A stretch of DNA of 64,000 nucleotides from Gambelia wislizenii. Lineage: Eukaryota; Chordata; Lepidosauria; Squamata; Crotaphytidae. The position numbers and the translations under genes are program-made. The stretch covers positions 4,176,001 through 4,240,000 of the forward strand of contig JAUMIR010000012.1 in the NCBI GenBank assembly GCA_030847615.1. Reading direction: 5' to 3'. Shown here piece by piece: positions 19,491 to 30,905 of the stretch. Position 1 is the first letter of the stretch. Each line of letters begins with the position of its first letter. The notes under the pieces were generated by a model. That model saw only the letters and a program-made list of their open reading frames with translations, was not told the origin of the DNA and did not search any database.

Positions 19491-20346
19491 GGGGGTCCAT
19501 CTAAACAGTAAAAATACCCCTCATGGAATTCGCTGGGAATCTACCTGTCTAAATGGGATCCAGTGCCAATCCACACTGTTTGGAAGGAGGGGGGCCCAAA
19601 ACGGCAAAAACAACGGGGTAAAAGCCTTTGCAGATTTTCCCGTACTTTTTCAAAAACGGCGAGGGGGGTGTATATTCCTACTCATTTGGACTATCGAACG
19701 GCAGGAAATTTGAAGTGAAGCACAAAGCCGATTGGCCAGGTGAGATCAGGGGTGGGGATTGCTAGCAGGGCAAACACCTGCTGCCGCCATGTTGGATTTT
19801 CACCTTAATGATCGCTCGCTAAGGCAATAAAACAGGATGAATATTTTCTGTTTTGCTTTCCTATAAAATTGGAAAACTGCTCGATCCGCACCAGCGCACC
19901 TTGGGACGACTTTAAAAAACAAACAACAGTGAAGAACTAATGCAAGTAAATCACTCACGGCCGCCATCAGGAATGCAAGGCTTATGGGGGCTTCTAAGAC
20001 CAGAAAAACCATTTAGTCTGGTCGCTGCTGCTGCAAGATGCCAATACAGTAGGACCTCTGTATCTGCTGCAGATTAGTTCTGAGGGGCCCCATGGATACT
20101 GAAAACTATGGATAATAGTGAATGCTGTTGAAAATAATGGGACTTCCAGTTTAAAATACCATAGAGTTGCCTTGGAGGACCTAGAAATGGCTAGAGAGGA
20201 CACATTTTCTAGGAAGACTCTATGGTAGGTGTGCTGTTTTGTGTCCTGTGAATAATTGAATCAGTGGATAATGAATCAATGGATACTGGGGTCCTACTGT
20301 ACTACGAGGTACTTTGGATTTCCCCCCCTCATGTAGATGGACCCTG
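19491..20346. mobile_element. DNA element D with YY1-like motifs
   Basis: The inverted ends are GGGTCCATCTA (19493-19503) and TAGATGGACCC (20334-20344). The interior has GCCGCCATGTTG at 19783-19794, whose inverse matches the YY1 consensus. A complete MITE-B is inserted at 20047-20299. Related copies are at 23.9 and 27.8 kb. I could not assign a superfamily. Confidence 0.7.
20047..20299 (+). mobile_element. MITE-B, complete copy
   Basis: The ends CAGTAGGACC and GGGGTCCTACTG are flanked by TA. The interior has GAAAATAATGGGACTTCCAG and CTAGGAAGACTCTATGG. Confidence 0.88.
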
Positions 20347-20449
20347 GGCCTTTTCAATCTATCTGGATGGGATTCGGTATCCAAAGACTGGTATTTCTCC
20401 CAGCAGACTTCGGGTCTGGTGAATGGGACTGATCAGGACCGGTTTAAGG

Positions 20450-20790
20450 CACCATAACCCTGTCATTGTGGGGGCCCCCATAGTAACCCTCCTCCTGCAA
20501 AAACATGATTAGTAATAATCTGAATATCCTGTACTGTGAATAGCTTAGGTGGAGTTACGGTAACTTACATTGACCTGAGATAAGCATAGGGGGCTCCCAA
20601 AATAAAGCATTGCAGGGGGGCCCATCATTGTGGGTGCCCCCGTCGTAACCCTCCTCCTGCAAAAACGTTATTAGTAATAATCTGAATATCCTGTACTGTG
20701 AATAGCTTAGGTTGAGTTAGGTTACACTGACCTGAGATAACATATGCCCCCCCCCAAAAAAATAAAGCATTGCAGGGCCCCCCCAAATTC
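20450..20790 (+). repeat. Tandem duplication of a ~170-bp repeat
   Basis: Two adjacent units both read CATTGTGGGxGCCCCC, CTCCTCCTGCAAAAAC, TTAGTAATAATCTGAATATCC and AATAAAGCATTGCAGGG. The second starts near 20630. They are bracketed by GGGCCCC runs, suggesting a hAT-type fragment that duplicated locally. Confidence 0.75.
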
Positions 20791-21685
20791 CTTAAACCAC
20801 TCCTGGGACTGATATCTCAGTTCTCTCTCTACTGCTAACACCCTGAATTTTAACCCCCAGAAGCATTCTCAGGATGTTCTGAAAACTGCCAGACACTGCT
20901 GCTGCAACTGACTAACTTTTTTTCAGGCTGCTGTGCTGCAAAGTGAAAGCAAGACATGGGGGTCATGTGAGTCGCTCTCCCTGCTTGACCTCATGCTCAC
21001 AGGACTTTGAGTCATACTGGACAAACTGGACAAACAAGCTTCCATCAATAGGCCCTGCTCATGGATCCCAGTTCCTTGGTTTGCCTACCTAGTTTTCCTT
21101 CTTCGTCTTGGAAGTGTAAACATGGCCTGAATTAGGAAACAAGGGTGCTGTCCTTTAGGAGGTGTCCTAGGACAGAACAACAAGCCAAATAAATAAACAG
21201 TGTCATATTTACTGACTGGAAAAGTTTCTCTTTACGCTGACGCCTTGTCAATAAAATGAAAGAGTTCCCAATAAAGCAAAAGTATAAAATAGAAAAATCA
21301 CACATGTGACTCAGCAGGAACACAGTTTACAAAGTAAACGACTGGCAATTGAAACGTGAAGGGCCAAATTAAGAGAATGTTTCCTAGAAAAAGGAAGAGC
21401 AAAACTCCCTGAAAGGATTATGCATGGCCACGGAGGGACTGTGGGGATTGCAATTTGAGAAAGGTAGCATTTCCAAGTTCCTCGGCAGAACCGGAACCAG
21501 AACTTCAACACACACAGAGGTCAAGGGAAGTTAGTGGACCCTAAACCCCGTATTCTTCCCGCTGAGGGAGTCTGCACAGTCAAGGTTCCCTGACTGGTTG
21601 CATGGCCCAACTTCTGACCCTGCCTTTCCCAGGAATCAGGTCTAAGGAACAGATGACAATGAGTCTAAAGTAAAGACCAGACAAC
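20791..21685. other. Intergenic, no gene seen
   Basis: This is mixed unique-looking sequence. Short frames (for example 21132-21511 minus) show no recognisable domain or splice pattern. Confidence 0.45.
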
Positions 21686-21689
21686 AAGG

Positions 21690-22320
21690 GTCATTTCACA
21701 CTAAAGAGATTATTAGATGCCCTAAATATGACGTGATGCCCTATTATTCGATGAAGATCATGAAAGGGCTTGATTTTCAGATGACGTCATGCTCATGTCG
21801 TCATACCTCCATGCTGATTTCATTCCGCCAGTGGTTCTTTTTATTGACAGGCTAAGCCATCAATAAATTGCCCATTCTGTAATGGAACAACAGGTGAGTG
21901 AAAAGGTGCCCCATTATGCTGGCGCAATGCCAGCAGCACTGGGAGGTCCGTGGCAGAACACTTCCGGGTGCGATCGGGAGATTGAGGTAAGTGACACACT
22001 TTTTTGTACCCTCCTCAGGTTACTTGTACTTTTTAAGTGTGTTTTTGTGCTTAGTGTAACTTTTTAACCTTTCTTTTTCTTTTTCTTTTTGAATTTCCCA
22101 TGCGATTGTCCTCTCATGAGAACAGGATTTCCATTCCAGGAAATGAATGCAGCTCTGCGTGAGCTCCATTCACTCCTGGACTATTGGGGGGAAGGGAAAA
22201 TCGCACTAAAGGTAGGTCTGAAAATTTTTCTATTTGTAGCATTACAGGGACGGGAGGGTGGTGGATTAGAACGTAGCGAGATGGGGACACTTTTTTCGTC
22301 CCTATCTGATAATCTCCTAA
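21690..22320. mobile_element. DNA element E, probable nonautonomous transposon
   Basis: The sequence GGCAGAACACTTCCGGGTGCG through GTGTTTTTGTGCTTAGTG and TCTCATGAGAACAGGATTTCC is matched in reverse orientation at 42.9-43.33 kb. A TTATTAGATGCCCTA arm lies at the left. Borders are approximate. Confidence 0.55.
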
Positions 22321-22329
22321 ACAATTATA

Positions 22330-22535
22330 GCACTAGTGATTTCATTTTAATTGCCGTGGGTACATCCTATAGAATCCTAAGATTGGTAGTTTGGGGAGGC
22401 ACTACAGCTCTCTGGCTGAGAATTCCAAGTACCCCTCCCTAAATTGCAAATCTGAGAACTCCATAGGATGGAACCATGGCAGTTTAAAGTGGAATCATAA
22501 CGCTATAACTGCGTAATGTGAAAGGGCTCCATGTG
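22330..22535. mobile_element. MITE-C copy
   Basis: It shows GATTGGTAGTTTGGGGAGGC, GAGCTCTCTGGCTGAGAATTC-type and AACCATGGCAGTTTAAAGTGG, ending GCGTAATGTGAAAGGGCTCC. The arms are diverged. Confidence 0.65.
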
Positions 22536-22609
22536 GAGCTGTGGCTGTGTAGCAGGAATGATGCCTTTTATCTCACAGTCCTAGCTGGGAAACAAAGCCA
22601 TGAAACAAC

Positions 22610-22735
22610 ATAAGCCAGTGTGGCATAAAGACTCCGGTAAGGGACTGGGAACTTGGGAGGTGGGGGTTCTAATTCTCACCAAGCCATGCAACTCACTAGG
22701 TGACCCCCAGACAGTCACCCTCACACCCTGCAAAC
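22610..22735 (+). mobile_element. tRNA-SINE, partial
   Basis: AGCCAGTGTGGCATAAAGAC and CCAAGCCATGCAACTCACTAG correspond to a degraded SINE head. The body is lost. Confidence 0.5.
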
Positions 22736-23080
22736 TGGGACATTTGTGGCCAAACTACATCAGAATGTGGTCAAGATGGCAAACATTATTAACAAGGAAG
22801 AGCACATACTTGTTGATAAGGTCCATTCTGCAAGTCATTTCCATCTTAGCAATAAAGAAAGGTCAGGTAGAGTTCTTGCTTTCTTTGTTTCCTTGCTTCA
22901 AATGTCACATATGCATTGTGAAAATCTCCATTTTAGGTCGCCTGTTTGCATACATCCACATTCGTAACATATTGTCACATTTTTTGTAACACATTAAGAG
23001 AGGTTGCAGCAGATCACTTTTGCCTATGCCTCCTGAGAAGGGTAGGATTTTGCCCACCCCTTTCCCCTTACTGAGTTAAC
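22736..23080. other. Intergenic, nothing recognised
   Basis: No repeat ends, splice pattern or RNA gene are visible. Confidence 0.4.
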
Positions 23081-23082
23081 TA

Positions 23083-23319
23083 CACTAGGACCCCAATATC
23101 CAGATTCAGTTATCCACGGTTTTCGTTTCAACACAGCTACCATAGAGTCTTCCTAGAAAATGCATCCTCTCTAGCCATTTTCTAGGTCCTCCAAGGCAAC
23201 TCGATGGTATTTTAAACCGGAAGTCCCATTATTTTCAATGGTGTTTGCTATTATCCATGGATTTCATTATCCACGGTGGGGCCCAGAACCAATCCCCAGC
23301 GGGTACAAGGGTCCTACTG
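23083..23319 (-). mobile_element. MITE-B, complete copy
   Basis: The ends CACTAGGACCCC and GGGTCCTACTG are flanked by TA (23081-23082 and 23320-23321). The internal order is reversed relative to the copy at 20.0 kb. Confidence 0.85.
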
Positions 23320-23930
23320 TAACTTCAGAATACTTTGCCAATTTGAACTCAGTTTGTAGCAATTGAAATAAGTTGAGGAAAATGGGGGAAAGTAGAAGGC
23401 AAAGACAGAAACGGGAACATTTTAAAAGCAGCAGAAAAAGTGGGATGACTGAGTATTAATCAGGACTGTCCCTGCCAAATTGGGACAGTTGGAGAGTATG
23501 CGCTCTCTCTCACTGTGGCCCACCTCACAGGATTGTTGTGAGTAGAAAGTGGAGAGGGAAAGCACCATGTATGACACCTTGAGGTCAGAGGCTCAGGACA
23601 GTATGTGTTCTGGAAATAAAATGGTGGAAAATCAACTTTGATGCTCCTTTGATGCCTGCAAGTAAATTGTGTGTGCTTAGTTAGCAAGGTTAGCACATTC
23701 AGCAGGGTTTGGGTGTTACGGATTCAGCTCTATGAAAGATCAGATTACTTCATAAGCTTGCTTTTTCCTCTGGAATGCAATTACACCAACCCTGCTTCCT
23801 TGTAGTAAGAAAGCTAATCTTTATGAAGAGAAAAATCAAGGGGATGGAAAAGCAAGAGAAATCCTAGCTCTTTTTAGCTAGCTGGGCTGGAAAATTGGGG
23901 AGTCACATTTGCTCCTGCTCTTCAGCAAAG
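23320..23930. other. Intergenic, no gene seen
   Basis: There is a short AAGTGGAGAGGGAAAGCACC segment near 23550 typical of SINE or LINE tails. Nothing can be bounded. Confidence 0.4.
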
Positions 23931-24540
23931 GGTTGTTTAAATGGCAAAAATACTCCTCATGGAATACAAGGAGAATCCTACCTGTCTTAGTGGCATTCTG
24001 CGTTGTTCCACTGTATTGTGAAAGAGGGGGGCCAAAATGCCAAAAACTATGCAGGAAACATCTTTGTAGCTTTTACTTTCCCCTTCACTGGGACAAGCAA
24101 TTCAATATGAATCACTTTCCCATATGAAAGGAAGCGTAAAAATGATTGGCCAGATGAGCGGGGTGGGGCGGGGCTTGCTAATAGGGCAAGCGCCTGGTGC
24201 CGCCATGTTGGATTTTCATCTTAGCAAGCGAGCGCTAAGGCGAGAAAATGGGAGTGTTTTTTTTTCTTTTTTGATAAAAGCAAAATATCGCTTCAGTGCA
24301 CATTGGAAATAGTTTGGTTTTTTTTAAATAAAAATTTGGCAGCGGCAAATTAAGATAAGTAAAAAAAGGAGGGAATCACTCATGGCCACCATCTTGACTT
24401 ACAGGCATGTGAAGCTTATGCCTGCCGAAAAAACCATTAAGACAAGTTGCAGCTGCTGTAATTTGACATTACTGTAAACCAATCCAAGGGTTTTTTTTTT
24501 TTGGCTCGTATAGACAAACGCAAAGCCAAAATGTCTTCTC
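23930..24540. mobile_element. DNA element D, second copy
   Basis: It matches the 19.5-kb copy at AAAATACTCCTCATGGAATAC, AGGGGGGCCAAAATGCCAAAA and GCCGCCATGTTGGATTTTCA (24199-24218). A second YY1-like box GCCACCATCTTG lies near 24385. Confidence 0.7.
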
Positions 24541-24670
24541 CCCCTTGAACAATCACGAGAGATTTAAGACGCAGCAGGAAAAGTGATGCCAATATTAGTC
24601 TGAGGGTTTGACTACACTTGTAGGAAACCCCACACCTACCTCATAACTGTGGCAAACAGTTTTAATCTTC

Positions 24671-24768
24671 ATAGAATCATAGAGTTGGAAGAGACCTCAA
24701 GGGCCATCCAGTCCAACAGATATACGCTTATCCAGATATGTACCCAACTGGAAAAAAAAATAAAATAA
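24671..24768 (-). mobile_element. CR1 LINE 3' terminus
   Basis: CATAGAATCATAGAGTTGGA followed by GGCCATCCAGTCCAAC is the inverted 3' end of CR1 with its ATTCTATG octamer repeats. Confidence 0.85.
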
Positions 24769-25139
24769 AGTGCCAGAATGGATTCCCAACCACTAGAAGT
24801 CCAACCCTGGCTTTGCTCCAAAGCCAATCCTCGGCTGCCACACAGCCCAACATCCAAGTTTTCCCTTCAAATCCAGAGCAAAATGCGAATCCCACAGATC
24901 TGAGATTTCTTGCAGAAACCTCAGTGAAAATGTGCATAGTAAAAAATGCTGTGTGTCAACTGTGCAGCGAATACAGGGTGCATACAAGTTTTATTGCCCA
25001 TATAGATAAGCCCTAGGTCAGGAGGGAAGGTGAGCCTTGGTTAAGCAGAGAAAGGACAGTCTATCTAATCCTACCTGTGCAAATGCATCCTGAACATTAG
25101 CATCTCTGTTGTTCCACTCTGTTGTTTCCACCTAACTTT
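24769..25139. other. Intergenic, no gene seen
   Basis: Open frames exist on both strands (24738-25016 plus), but neither shows a recognisable family or splice sites. I treat them as noncoding. Confidence 0.4.
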
Positions 25140-25890
25140 GCCACTAGAGTTGCCATATCTCAGGGCCTGGCCCTGAGTCTCCAGTTTTTGCAGCCCATCT
25201 CCAGGTGGGAGAGAAATTTCTTCAGTTTCCTCTTCATCCCTTGGAGCCCTGGTGGCACAGTGGTTCAATGCCACTATTGCAGCCACAATGTTGTGAGTTC
25301 GATTCTGCAGGGCTCCAAGGCTGACTCAGCCTCCCATCCTTTCGTAGGTCTGTAAAATGAGTACCCAGCTTGTTGGGGGCAATAAGCTAACACAGTGTAA
25401 GTGCTGGGCTTAATCCCCTCTCCCAATGCTACCCCCTTTCCCTTGTGTGCCCTGTCTTTTTAGATTATAATCCCGAGGGCAGGGAACTGTCAAATTGTAA
25501 AGTGCTCATGTAAAGCACCATGTACACTGATGGTGCTATATAAAATGTTGACGACAACAGCCATCTCCAGGTGGGAGACAAAAGTGCACATTTTGCAGTT
25601 TTGGTGGGCTCAGCTCCAGTCCAGAGGGAAGGATTATGTGCAAATCTCCAGATCAGCTGGTAAAACAGGAGCATGCTACAAGTGGCAAGCTTGAATTGAT
25701 CTGTTGCTACAATTTCAAAACAGTTACTTCCTCCTTCCCTCCCAGTCGTTGTGGTGCCAGGGCTCACCCTCTGCTCTCCTCTACGTCCACCTTCTGGCAT
25801 TTCCGTAAGCAAGCAAGAAGGAATAATTCCCTCATTTCACTTTGATTTGGGAACATCCCTTTTAGCGAAATCTTAATTTCCAAAATGGAA
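25140..25890 (+). mobile_element. Unassigned repeat H, split by a Sauria-type SINE
   Basis: CTGAGTCTCCAGTTTTTGC and CCATCTCCAGGTGGGAGA precede the SINE. CAAATCTCCAGATCAGCTGG, TTGATCTGTTGCTACAATTTC and GAAGGAATAATTCCCTCATTT follow it. An uninterrupted copy lies at 27.26-27.68 kb. The family is unknown to me. The CCATCTCCAGGTGGGAGA segment occurs on both sides of the SINE. Confidence 0.7.
25247..25553 (+). mobile_element. Sauria-type SINE
   Basis: The head is GGAGCCCTGGTGGCACAGTGG, the B box GAGTTCGATTC, and the body AAAATGAGTACCCAGCTTG. The tail GATGGTGCTATATAAAATG is of the Bov-B-associated kind. This is the squamate-specific SINE class. Confidence 0.82.
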
Positions 25891-25954
25891 AATATTGGTG
25901 GGGTATGTATGGCTATGTGTATGTGTATGTTTGAATGAGAATTTTTAAATTTAA

Positions 25955-26097
25955 TTTATTTTTTAAAAAATGTATTTAGTTATTTATACCCCGCTCTTCA
26001 GCCACAAGGCTATCAGAGCAGCTTACAAATTGTTTTAAGCAATAGCTATTTACACATCTATACTGCATTAAGCAGTTTCCAATGTGTGTTAGCTAAT
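25955..26097 (-). mobile_element. LINE/SINE 3' tail
   Basis: TATACCCCGCTCTTCAGCC and CTGCATTAAGCAGTTTCC recur in plus orientation at 59.09-59.25 kb, where they end in (AATA)n. The same 3' module is therefore present twice in opposite directions. Confidence 0.7.
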
Positions 26098-27261
26098 TGT
26101 GAGAAGGTGTGAGTAGCCATGGTTGGTACTCCATGGATAATGCTTAGTGTCATCACCAGTGGCCGTCTTTTGGGGCCTAGGATGACCCTGAACAAGCAAC
26201 TGTCCCGCACTGGACTCATACATCCATCTGGTGGAGAGTTTCTCTGAGCCCAGCCTAAATTAGTCACCCCCTAAGAAGCTGAACCAGTGATGAAAGAAGG
26301 TGGAGCGCTGCACAGTTATTTGGCTTATGTTGTTCCCAAGGCTAAGACCGGGGATCACAGTCTGTGTAGCTTGATAGAGGAGGAGCCCATATACAGATAA
26401 CAAAGGGAATGGTTGTGCTAAGGATTTGCAATTCTTAAGGAAGACTGTAAATCCAAGCAGGGGAAGGAGCCCATCTGGCAAAGGCAGGGATCTTAACAGA
26501 GAATGAGGATTAGAAATTAGCTAAGGTCTTAAGTGGTATTTTTAGACACACACGCACACGCTCTCTCATTCTCTCCCTGGACTGACAGGTTGGGCTCCTG
26601 AGATCCAGAGTAAAGCTCCAGGCCTGACTTCGTTCAGGAAAGGATCACACCATGAGGTGAGGGATTACAGGCCAGCTAGTTTAGCGGCCAAGGAATGGGA
26701 AGCGTTAGAGATGATTTGTGGGGATTTAGTAAAGCGGGGCCAGGGTGGGGAGGGATGCTCGAAAAGCAGAATTTAATTAGTGGCAGCTGGCTTGAATTTC
26801 GGAGAGGAGAAGTTGACACGGAACAAAACATCCAGGAATTTGGATGACGGAGACCATGCCTATAGCTAGAAGTATTGGAAGATGTGGGGGAAGTTAGGTT
26901 ACAAGAATTCACTTATGATTTCTTCTTTGATCCAGACTTCCTGCCTTTCTATCTGTACAGCAGTTCAATAAAAGATGAAGTGGAATTTAAATGTGACCTA
27001 GTATAAAACACAAATTCAGGCTGTTGACCTCAGAAGTCAAATAAAGTCCTATTGGAACTAGAGGAACCAGGAGGTGCTATGACCTCAAGAGAAAGGATGA
27101 GCCACAACCCCACAGTCCCTGCTCCTAAGGTAAGGGTGGAAGTCATGCAGCCTTCCAGATGTTATTGAATGGCACGTCACATGAACGCTAGTCGCCACAG
27201 CCAGTGGTAAGCAAGGTTGGGAGCTGCAGTCCAACTATGATTGGAGGGCTGCAGATTTCAC
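26098..27261. other. Intergenic, no gene seen
   Basis: The stretch includes a short (CA)n at about 26547-26558. A hAT-like GGGAGCTGCAGTCCAACTATG fragment lies near 27217. No coding signal is seen. Confidence 0.45.
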
Positions 27262-27680
27262 GATGTCAGCGCCTGAACCTGAGTCTCCAGTTTTTGCTGG
27301 CCATCTCTAGGCGGGGGACAAATTCTCCAGTTTTGATGGGCTCCGCTGCAGGCAAAAGGAAAAATCTGAGTGCAAATCTCCAGCTCAGCTAGTAGAGGAG
27401 GAGCAAGCTCCAATTTGCAAGCCTTAATTGATCTATTGCTGCAATTTGCAAACAGTTGCTTCCTACTTCCCTTCTAGTCCTTGTGGTGTCAGGGTTTACC
27501 TTCTGCTCTCCTCTGCATCCAACTTCAGACTCAAATCAAGAAGGCAAGATTAAACCTTCCTTATCCCAGTTCCATAAGTAAGTGAGAAGGAATAATCCCT
27601 TCATTTCCCCTTGATCTGGGGACAACCTGTTTAATTAAATTTTCTGTCTTAATTTCCAAACCGTTAAATATATTCCCTAA
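27262..27680 (+). mobile_element. Unassigned repeat H, uninterrupted copy
   Basis: It contains CTGAGTCTCCAGTTTTTGC, CAAATCTCCAGCTCAGCTAG, TTGATCTATTGCTGCAATTTG and GAAGGAATAATCCCTTCATTT in the same order as the 25.1-25.9 kb copy. There is no open frame of note. Confidence 0.7.
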
Positions 27681-27789
27681 GTGTTTGAAGGACAAACTGT
27701 TAGGAACTGAGGTTGGTACTTAATGCATAACACAAAGAAATCTCCAGGAGTTATTGTTTATACAAGGCTATAAAATATGGATTGATGGG

Positions 27790-28400
27790 CACTAATACCA
27801 ATTCACAGCAGCTTTCATATGTCTCAAGGATTTTTTTTTGCAAGATCGCAGGCATGCAAAGCTATCCGCATTCGTTATTCAAACAGACATGCCTGCGAAT
27901 CAATATGGCAGGTGAGAGTGAATTACTTGCATTTTTACTGTCACCAGTTGCTGCTACTGAACAGTATTAAAAAAAAAGCATATCCAAGGTGTGAATGTGT
28001 GATATTCCGCTTAAATAAATAGAAAAAAAGGCTGTTTCATCACCTCAGCACACAATCACTATGGCGAAAATCCAACATGGCAGTTTGGGGCACTGGCCTT
28101 GCCAGCACATTGTGCCCACTTTGCACATCTGACCAGTCAGCTTTCCACTTCTGCTCCTATCGGGAATGTGCAGCAAAGTGAATTGGTTGTCCTAACAAGC
28201 AGGAATGCACATTCCTTGTGGAGCCTTTAAAAAAAAAAAAAGGAAAATCCGCAAACAACTTTGCATAGTTTTTGGCATTTTTGCTCCCCCCCACTTCTGA
28301 ATATGGAAGATTGGAGAAGAATCTCATTAAGACAAATTGCATTCTCCTTGAATTCTATAAGGGTATTTCTGCCATATAGACAACCCCTAGGTCTACAGCT
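27790..28400 (-). mobile_element. DNA element D, third copy (inverted)
   Basis: GCGAAAATCCAACATGGCAG and GAAAATCCGCAAACAACTTTGCATAG-like sequence, then TATTTCTGCCATATAGAC, match the other copies in reverse. The YY1-like box is mutated here (GGCAG instead of GGCGG). Confidence 0.62.
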
Positions 28401-29290
28401 TTGACTTGGAAGCCTCAGAACCTGGGATGATTCTGAGCTGGCAACCCTAATCCCTGCCCTTGTGCTAGTGGAAGCCAATTTTTAATCTGGCATTGAACAT
28501 AACTTTGGAGAAGAGCATGTTAGGCAGATGTGTAGCTTAGAACCCCTTCTATCTGACTGACCTGGAACAGATTTGTTTATTTATTCCACCGCCTATTTTA
28601 AATATTTTATTTATTTATAAAATCAGGACAATTTCCCTGGCAATGTTTGGTAAGATGTTGAGGATTTCACATATGATTTGGATGAAGTGAAAATTTGATT
28701 GGCGGCACTTTCCATCCTTCAAATGAGTGTCATGAAAGCAAAATAGATCCAAGCCAATGATTTTCTGGGGGCAGGGGGGAAGCAAAACCAATTTTGCTGA
28801 ATGATGCTGACTGTTCAGGATGCCAACTTAAGCCTAAATATCAAATTTGGTCTAAATTGGATCATAAATGGGCATTCTAGAGAAGGGAAAACCAAATTGA
28901 AAATACAGAAATGTGAAGAGTTTTTTTTTTGTTTTTGAAAAAGCAGCAGATCATTTAATCCCCCCTAAACTTTATTAAAGGATTTGTTTTGGTCCCATTT
29001 TGGCCTCTCATAATTTTTGTAGACTGATTCACATATTCAGGCCCATTACTCTAAGAACATGTCGTAGATCAAAGACACCAGAGACACACCTTTAATCTGC
29101 CTCCCTTCTCTGTGGTATTCATCCCCATGTTGCGCTACAAGCCATAAAGTGTTCGGTCACCTGATATCCATGCATACTTGAACCATCGCTGCCCTCTTTC
29201 ACAGTGCATGATTCATGCACAATTTGATATGACAGTAACTGCTGTGGCTACATTCTACAGCACCATGGGATTTGCAATTTGATGAGGCAC
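28401..29290. other. Intergenic, no gene seen
   Basis: The sequence is AT-rich with a poly-T run at 28921-28930. No transposon ends or exons are recognised. Confidence 0.45.
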
Positions 29291-29294
29291 TAGA

Positions 29295-29752
29295 GCAGGG
29301 TTTCTTAACCAGGGTTCCCTGGAACCTTAGAGTTCCACAAGAGGTGTCTAGGGGTTCTGCAAGATATTGAGATTGGAAAAAAAACACACCTTTTTTTTTT
29401 GAGCTGTAGATATAATAATTTTAGGCAAGGATTCCCTGAGACCTGAAAACTGTTTCAAGGGTTCCACCAGGGAGGCTAGGTTGGCCCCCACTCTATTGTC
29501 ACTTCCTTGGCAGGCAAAAACATTCTTGTTTAAGCAGGTCTTTGACACATAATTGTGACTTTTGTTTGGGGTGTGCTTTTATGCTGTTTTTAATCTGTTT
29601 TTACTGTGTATGTTTTAATTGGTTTTAACTGTGATTTTAATTGTTTTGTGAGCCACCTTGGGTCCCAGTTTGGGAGAAAGGTAGCATAGAAATGGCACAA
29701 ATAATAAATAATAAATCAGGGCAAAAAGGTTGAGAAAGGTTGCACTAGAATC
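29295..29752. mobile_element. hAT-like element with LINE-tail insert
   Basis: The left end reads CAGGGTTTCTTAACCAGGGTTC and the right end AAAAAGGTTGAGAAAGGTTGC. A LINE tail (TTTGTGAGCCACCTTGGGTCC, then AATAATAAATAATAAATC) occupies about 29555-29718. Confidence 0.65.
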
Positions 29753-30010
29753 TTCAGGCTGAAAATCTTAAGTACCTTCCATAACTACAAATCCCAAGAT
29801 TCCATAAGATGAAGCTATGGCAGGGGGGGTCAAACAGCTATAATTGTGTAGTGTGAAAGACACCCCGTTCAAAAGAGGAGCAGGGCACCTACAGCCTTTC
29901 AGATCATGTTGGACTACAACTCCTATCATCCTAGTCATTTGGCAATGCTGGCTGGCACTGATGGGTGTTGGCATCCCATCTGGAAGGCTGCCATTTCCTT
30001 GCCCCTACTT
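29753..30010. mobile_element. Decayed hAT-like fragments
   Basis: CTACAAATCCCAAGATTCC near 29784 and GGACTACAACTCCTATCATCC near 29911 are stock phrases of hAT MITE arms. Confidence 0.5.
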
Positions 30011-30669
30011 GAAAGTCTTCAACATTAACTCCCCATCCTTGCTGTTGGGTGATACATGATATTTCCTTGTCCAGCTGCTGTCCAGCAAACTCTGTCTCCA
30101 AATTTGTGTGCACCCGGAAGCAGAGAGAAAAAGAAAAGAAATGCTATTTTCAAAATAATGAATCTTAAGAAGGCCATTAAAGCTGTAGACCTCCTCTTCA
30201 TTATTTCTCTTTAAGGTTATTTATTAAGCCAGAATTGCTCTTCTCATATTTCTCTTTTATTTGCAATCTTCCCCCCGGGCTAAAGTGTTATATATTTATC
30301 TTTCAGGTTAGCATTCTTTTTACGATGTTCCTCGAGTTATATACTGCCCTTAATTTTATTAGTTGGTATTGTATATTAAATTATGCTAAACAAAAAAATT
30401 GCAGCTATGGAAACGGGAGTTTGGCTCCCCTTCCAACCAAGAGGGGATCTGAGGCTGTGCTTTGCTAATATCGGTGGATCAAACCAAGCTCTTTGACACA
30501 CTGGGACCACACTTACCTTTGCAGACTCATGGGGAGAGCCAGCTTTCAGATATATTCAAGGTATTTAAAGTCACAAAACAAAAACTGTTTGAAAACAGCA
30601 ATGCATTAAGATCATTTATACCTCATAACAGATATCTATTAGGCTTGACTTACTGTATGTTAGGCTAGA
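30011..30669. other. Intergenic, no gene seen
   Basis: Several short frames exist (for example 30235-30468 plus), none with a recognisable domain. Confidence 0.4.
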
Positions 30670-30685
30670 CCTATAAAGCCCTATA

Positions 30686-30905
30686 CAGGGCCTAAATACC
30701 CTAATGGCACCGATTCCCTTTGATCTTGAAAATTAAGCAGGGTCAGCCCTGGTTAGTACTTGGAAACCAATGAATACCAGGAGCTGTAGGCCATATTTCA
30801 GAGGAAGGAACTGACAAAACCATCTCTGAGGATTCCTTGCCTAAGAAAACCCTATAAATTCACGGGATCATCAACAGGCGACTTGAAGGCACAGACACAC
30901 ACAGG
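30686..30905 (+). mobile_element. 5S-rRNA-derived SINE
   Basis: GGCCTAAATACCCTAATGGC, then AAGCAGGGTCAGCCCTGGTTAG and TACCAGGAGCTGTAGGCC, are 5S rRNA positions. GACTTGAAGGCACAGACACAC closes the SINE. It is more diverged than the 11.6-kb copy. Confidence 0.82.
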
